A program made the translations under genes and the position numbers. DNA of 34,980 nucleotides from contig JANPJD010000225.1 in the NCBI GenBank assembly GCA_031425325.1, forward strand, positions 1-34,980, given 5' to 3'. Source of the stretch: Aliitabrizicola sp031425325. Lineage in GTDB: Bacteria > Pseudomonadota > Alphaproteobacteria > Rhodobacterales > Rhodobacteraceae. Positions 31,733 through 34,980 of this stretch are shown here, piece by piece (the stretch's first letter is position 1; each line of letters opens with the position of its first letter). The notes beneath the pieces are model-generated. The model had not been told where the DNA came from and made no database searches. It worked only from the letters and a program-made list of their open reading frames with translations.

Positions 31733-33451
31733 TCAGTTGTCCTCGAAGGGGTCCCAGTTGTCGTCCATTTCGGGCAGCGCGGTGGTTGCCGCCTCGGCCT
31801 CCGGCGACGGTGGTGTGCGGATGTCGGCGATCCGCGCACCGGGAAAAGCTGCGAGCACGGCCTGCACCAGCGGCAAGGCCATCACCTCGGCCTCGACGGC
31901 GCTGCGGTCGCTCGCCATCGCTTCGGCCAGGGTCGCCCCGCCGCCGAAGCCGGTCACCGAGACCGCCCAACGCGTGCCCGTCCAGGACTGAAGCCGGGCG
32001 GCAAGCCGCGAGGCGAGATCGGGCGCGGCATCCTCGGTCGGCTGGAACTCGATCCGGCCATGCGCGACATTCACGGGGCGCAGCGTCGTCTCGACCTCGT
32101 GCAGCAGCGTCATGTCCCGCTTCTCGCGGATCAGGGCCACGACCTGCGCGAAGCTGGAATACTGCGGGACGGTCTCGACGGCGAGCGCGGTAGCCGCCCC
32201 CCCCTGCCCTGACCCCGTGCCAAGGGCCGCGCGCGGACCGTCCGGCCGAGGCGGCGGCGGCGACACGGGGGCCGGGCTTGCCCCTGCCGAGGGCGCCGAC
32301 CGCAGCTTTCGCATCAGCGTCTCGGGGTCGGGCAGGTCGGCCACATGGGTCAGGCGGATGACCGCCATCTCGGCCGCCATCATCGCGTTCGGCGCCAGCG
32401 CGACCTCTTCAAGCGCCTTGAGCAGCATCTGCCACATCCGGCTCAGCGCGCGCATCGACAGCCCCTCGGCCATCGCAACGCCCCGACGCCGCTCGTCCGG
32501 GGGAATCGTCGGGTCCTCGGCGGCCTCGGGCGTGATCTTGACCACGCTGATCCAGTGCGTGATCTCGGCCAAATCGCGCAGCACGGCCATCGGATCGGCC
32601 CCGTCCGAATACTGCGCCGACAACTCGGCAAGCGCCGCGGCCGCCTCGCCCTTCATCACCAGATTGAAAAGGTCGAGCACCCGCCCGCGGTCTGCAAGGC
32701 CCAGCATGGCGCGCACCTGATCGGCGCTCGTCTCGCCCGCGCCATGTGCGATGGCCTGATCCAGCAGCGACAGCGCATCGCGCACCGACCCTTCGGCGGC
32801 GCGGGTGATGAGCGCCAGCGCATCCTCGGCGACCGCCGCACCCTCGCTGGCGAGGATGCCACGCAGATGCGCCATCATCACCTCGGGCTCGATCCGGCGC
32901 AGGTCGTAGCGCTGGCAGCGCGACAGTATCGTGACCGGAACCTTGCGGATCTCGGTGGTGGCGAAGATGAACTTCACATGCGCGGGCGGCTCTTCCAGCG
33001 TCTTCAGAAGCGCGTTGAACGAGCCCGACGAGAGCATGTGAACCTCGTCGAAGATGATGATCTTGTAGCGCGCCTCGGTCGGCCGATAGGGCACGCTGGC
33101 AAGGATCTCGCGCATCTTGTCGACCTGAGTGTTCGACGCGGCATCGTATTCCAGCACATCGACATGCCGCCCCTCGGCAATAGCGCGGCACGGGCCGCAT
33201 GTGCCGCAAGGCTCGATCGTCGGCCCGGCGGCCCCGGCCGGTCCGATGCAGTTCAACCCCTTGGCAATGATCCGAGCGGTCGTCGTCTTGCCTACCCCCC
33301 GGACGCCCGTCATCACAAAGGCATGCGCGATGCGGTTCGCCTCGAAAGCGTTGCGTAACGTGCGGACCATCGCTTCCTGCCCGATCAGATCGGCGAAGGT
33401 CTGGGGCCGGTACTTGCGCGCAAGGACCTGATAGGCGGGCGTGTCGGACAT
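31733..33451 (-). CDS. dnaX: DNA polymerase III subunit gamma/tau
   Basis: The clamp-loader ATPase of the replisome has 572 residues. It starts MSDTPAYQVLARKYRPQTFADLIGQEAMV, with Walker A GVRGVGKTTTAR (from residue 49), the zinc-binding cysteines (C in LNCIGPAG and CGTCGPC), Walker B IIIFDEVHMLS and sensor FIFATTEIRKVPVTILSRCQR. The C-terminal half, with a proline-rich linker (SPAPVSPPPPRP), holds the tau-type domain. I see no A-rich slippery run on the coding strand, so there is no sign of the programmed frameshift that makes gamma in E. coli. It heads dnaX-ybaB-recR and lies 76 bases after rsgA. Confidence 0.96.
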   Translation of the reverse strand: MSDTPAYQVLARKYRPQTFADLIGQEAMVRTLRNAFEANRIAHAFVMTGVRGVGKTTTARIIAKGLNCIGPAGAAGPTIEPCGTCGPCRAIAEGRHVDVLEYDAASNTQVDKMREILASVPYRPTEARYKIIIFDEVHMLSSGSFNALLKTLEEPPAHVKFIFATTEIRKVPVTILSRCQRYDLRRIEPEVMMAHLRGILASEGAAVAEDALALITRAAEGSVRDALSLLDQAIAHGAGETSADQVRAMLGLADRGRVLDLFNLVMKGEAAAALAELSAQYSDGADPMAVLRDLAEITHWISVVKITPEAAEDPTIPPDERRRGVAMAEGLSMRALSRMWQMLLKALEEVALAPNAMMAAEMAVIRLTHVADLPDPETLMRKLRSAPSAGASPAPVSPPPPRPDGPRAALGTGSGQGGAATALAVETVPQYSSFAQVVALIREKRDMTLLHEVETTLRPVNVAHGRIEFQPTEDAAPDLASRLAARLQSWTGTRWAVSVTGFGGGATLAEAMASDRSAVEAEVMALPLVQAVLAAFPGARIADIRTPPSPEAEAATTALPEMDDNWDPFEDN

Positions 33452-33527
33452 GGGGACTCCGGTCGGGCAGGGGCAGTCTAGACGGGGGTCCGGGCGACGA
33501 CAACCGCAGGGGGCCGCATTTCGCGCC

Positions 33528-34556
33528 CTATCGCTTGCGCGGCCTGCCCCTGGTCGGGGCCGCCGCTTTTCCGGCCTTTACCTCGGCGCGCAACCGGGCG
33601 CGAGCCTCGGGCACGGTCTCGGCATTCGCCCGGTCCTCGGCCAGAAGCTTGCGCCAGTTCGCCAGTCGGTCGGGGTCGATCCGTCCCGCCGCCAGCGCCT
33701 CGCGCACAGCACAGCCCGGCTCGGCCCCGTGCGCGCAATCCGAAAAACGGCACTCCGCCGCCAGCGCCTCGAGATCGTCGAAGGTCGCGGCGATGCCCTC
33801 GGTTGCCTCGGCCAGGCGCAACTCGCGCATGCCCGGCGTATCGATCAGCCACCCGCCCGCCCCCGTGCGGATCAGGAAGCGCGCCGACGTTGTGTGGCGG
33901 CCCCGCGCATCCGCCTCGCGGATCGGCCCGGTATCCTGTTCCTGGCCCGTCAAACTGGTTGCAAGCGTCGATTTTCCCACCCCGGACGAGCCCACAAGCC
34001 CCAGCGTCAGGCCCGGCCCGCACCAGACCGCCAGTGCAGCGACCGAAGCCTCGTCGCGCGCATCGACCGCAAGCACGGGGGCCCCGCGCGCAAGCGTGGT
34101 GGCTTCGGCAAGGAACGGCGCGGGATCGGCGGCGTCGGCCTTGGTCAGGACAATCGCCGGGGCGACGCCCCCGCTATGGGCAAGTGCCAGATAGCGCTCC
34201 AGCCGGGCCGGGTTGAACTCGGCATTGCATGAGGTGACGACGGCGAGGCGATCGAGATTGGCCGCGATCAGCTGGCGACCGATGCCCGTTCCCGCAGCCC
34301 GCCGTGTCAGGACGCTGCGGCGGTCCAGAACGCGCTGCACCACGGCACCGGCAGCAAGACACCAGTCGCCCACCGCCACATCGCGCGTCAAGGTGCCGGT
34401 AGGAAGACCCAGAGAGACGACGCCCGAAGGCGTCAGCGCATCCAGCCGGTCGCGATGCACCGCCGAGATGCGCACAGGATCGTGCCCAACATCGTCAGGA
34501 AGAACCTGTCCTTCGAAATGATCCGACCAGCCAAGATCCGCAAGCGTCAGGCTCAT
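33528..34556 (-). CDS. rsgA: Ribosome small-subunit-dependent GTPase RsgA
   Basis: RsgA is a late 30S maturation GTPase. The circularly permuted motif order is visible: G4 LTKADA precedes G1 GSSGVGKSTLA, then G3 IDTPGMREL. An N-terminal OB-fold (AVGDWCLAAGAVVQRVLDRRSVLTRRAAG) precedes it, and a zinc knuckle CRFSDCAHGAEPGC follows, with a basic tail (TRGRPRKR). ATG 34556 (MSLTLADLGWSDHFEGQ) is the likely start, giving 342 residues; the open frame to 34661 would run into the SRP RNA gene, so I reject the longer version. It may be read through from ffs. Confidence 0.94.
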   Translation of the reverse strand: MSLTLADLGWSDHFEGQVLPDDVGHDPVRISAVHRDRLDALTPSGVVSLGLPTGTLTRDVAVGDWCLAAGAVVQRVLDRRSVLTRRAAGTGIGRQLIAANLDRLAVVTSCNAEFNPARLERYLALAHSGGVAPAIVLTKADAADPAPFLAEATTLARGAPVLAVDARDEASVAALAVWCGPGLTLGLVGSSGVGKSTLATSLTGQEQDTGPIREADARGRHTTSARFLIRTGAGGWLIDTPGMRELRLAEATEGIAATFDDLEALAAECRFSDCAHGAEPGCAVREALAAGRIDPDRLANWRKLLAEDRANAETVPEARARLRAEVKAGKAAAPTRGRPRKR

Positions 34557-34646
34557 CGCGGCCAGGCCGCCAGCAGCGGCAGCCCGGTCCGAGGAACGCT
34601 TCGGCGGATCGACGGCACCATGCCGGACTCCTGGACGGGGGTTGGG

Positions 34647-34742
34647 TGAGAGGCTGGACAACGACCCAAGCGGGGCTCGTTACGGCTGCTTCCTTCCGGA
34701 CCTGACCGGGTTGGCGAGGCGCCTGCCCGCGCCAACCTCTCA
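34647..34742 (-). ncRNA. ffs: 4.5S signal recognition particle RNA
   Basis: This small SRP RNA of about 96 bases on the minus strand is part of the particle with Ffh that targets membrane proteins co-translationally. The conserved domain IV, GGTCAGGTCCGGAAGG then AAGCAGCC, carries the GGAA tetraloop bound by the Ffh M domain. The ends pair (TGAGAGGTTGG with CCAGCCTCTCA, one G-U). Ends are estimated from this pairing. A sigma-70-like promoter lies just upstream, and rsgA-dnaX-ybaB-recR follow on the same strand. Confidence 0.93.
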
Positions 34743-34748
34743 GCCGTG

Positions 34749-34777
34749 CATATAGTCGCCCCGCCCCCCTGCCGCAA
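34749..34777 (-). promoter_or_regulatory. Sigma-70-type promoter of ffs
   Basis: Read on the minus strand, TTGCGG (34777-34772) is followed after exactly 17 bases by TATATG (34754-34749). Transcription would start 6-7 bases further on, at the predicted SRP RNA 5' end. Confidence 0.75.
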
Positions 34778-34846
34778 GCGCTGCCTCGCGTTGCGCGGCA
34801 AGGGGCGCTAGCGTGTCGTTCGACATCGCCCCTGAAGGAGACCTCG

Positions 34847-34980
34847 ATGACCCAGCCCCTGACCGATGCCGACCGCGCCACCCGCTTGCCCGCCCTCGGC
34901 GTGACCGGCTGGCGCGCGGTGCCGGGCCGCGACGCAATCCGCAAGGTCCTGAAGTTCGGCAGCTTCGTCGAGGCCTGGGG
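34847..34980 (+). CDS. phhB: 4a-hydroxytetrahydrobiopterin dehydratase, 5' part
   Basis: The window ends after about 44 codons of this gene. The visible N-terminus, MTQPLTDADRATRLPALGVT then GWRAVPGRDAIRKVLKFGSF and VEAWG, matches pterin-4a-carbinolamine dehydratase (PhhB/PCD), which recycles the tetrahydrobiopterin cofactor of aromatic amino-acid hydroxylases. The conserved histidines (HHPE) lie beyond the window. ATG 34847 has GAAGGAG about 6 bases upstream. It is divergent from ffs. The truncation is only the window edge. Confidence 0.82.
   Translation, partial: MTQPLTDADRATRLPALGVTGWRAVPGRDAIRKVLKFGSFVEAW

Noticed and set aside
31733..33451. Programmed frameshift in dnaX producing a gamma subunit
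   Set aside because: I find no A-rich or other slippery run with a downstream structure on the coding strand.
34557..34661. Longer rsgA start at 34661
   Set aside because: It would overlap the 3' end of the SRP RNA, and the added residues are not family-like.

Overview
The window reads as a chromosomal housekeeping segment of a high-GC alphaproteobacterium, most likely a Rhodobacterales (Rhodobacteraceae/Paracoccaceae) member. That assignment rests on protein style and gene order: rsmI-yraN-gshB divergent from an LpoA-like lipoprotein gene, glnD-murJ, ffs upstream of dnaX-ybaB-recR, the TauE/SafE-TIGR02186 pair, and a DmdC-like acyl-CoA dehydrogenase. I see no phage, IS element, CRISPR array, tRNA, rRNA operon or obvious foreign island. 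No gene-free stretch exceeds 300 bases; the longest is 12722-12995, which holds a triple short repeat and a rho-independent terminator.

Layout. 1-5550: comM, with a 408-bp in-frame internal duplication, converges on the rsmI-yraN-gshB operon; a PBP-activator lipoprotein gene diverges from rsmI. 5509-12721: glnD-murJ (stop/start overlap), then on the minus strand a rhomboid-family protein without its catalytic residues, then trpS overlapping an unrecognised double-anchored membrane protein. 12996-15278: VOC protein, class IV aminotransferase, universal stress protein and a KGG-repeat stress protein. 15436-17046: nfuA (Fe-S delivery), tsaB (t6A) and a RimI-like acetyltransferase. 17181-21845: a complete BMP-type nucleoside ABC importer (binding protein, double ATPase, two permeases). 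21967-25429: TauE/SafE permease with a TIGR02186 partner, a stand-alone Lrp/AsnC ligand-binding domain, a transglutaminase-like protein and an Lrp-type regulator. 25567-30771: alanine dehydrogenase divergent from that regulator, mscL, a YfcG/YghU-type GST, a Sua5-type t6A enzyme and an acyl-CoA dehydrogenase. 30772-34980: recR, ybaB, dnaX and rsgA on the minus strand, preceded by the 4.5S SRP RNA with a clear promoter, then the start of a pterin-4a-carbinolamine dehydratase gene running off the end.

How the genes fit together. Most encode core information processing (TrpRS, RsmI, RsgA, SRP RNA, TsaB and Sua5 for t6A37, DnaX/RecR/YbaB), envelope biogenesis (MurJ, LpoA-like) and nitrogen or amino-acid handling (GlnD, aminotransferase, Ald with its regulator). 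Tight start/stop overlaps indicate translational coupling at rsmI/yraN, glnD/murJ, trpS/hypothetical, tsaB/rimI, the two permeases, and TauE/TIGR02186.

The most notable observations are the comM duplication, whose two copies differ at 19 positions, all synonymous; the catalytically dead rhomboid; an Irr/ICE-like box in front of nfuA; and a hairpin plus stress-type promoter candidate in front of the KGG gene. I found no convincing new multi-gene system.
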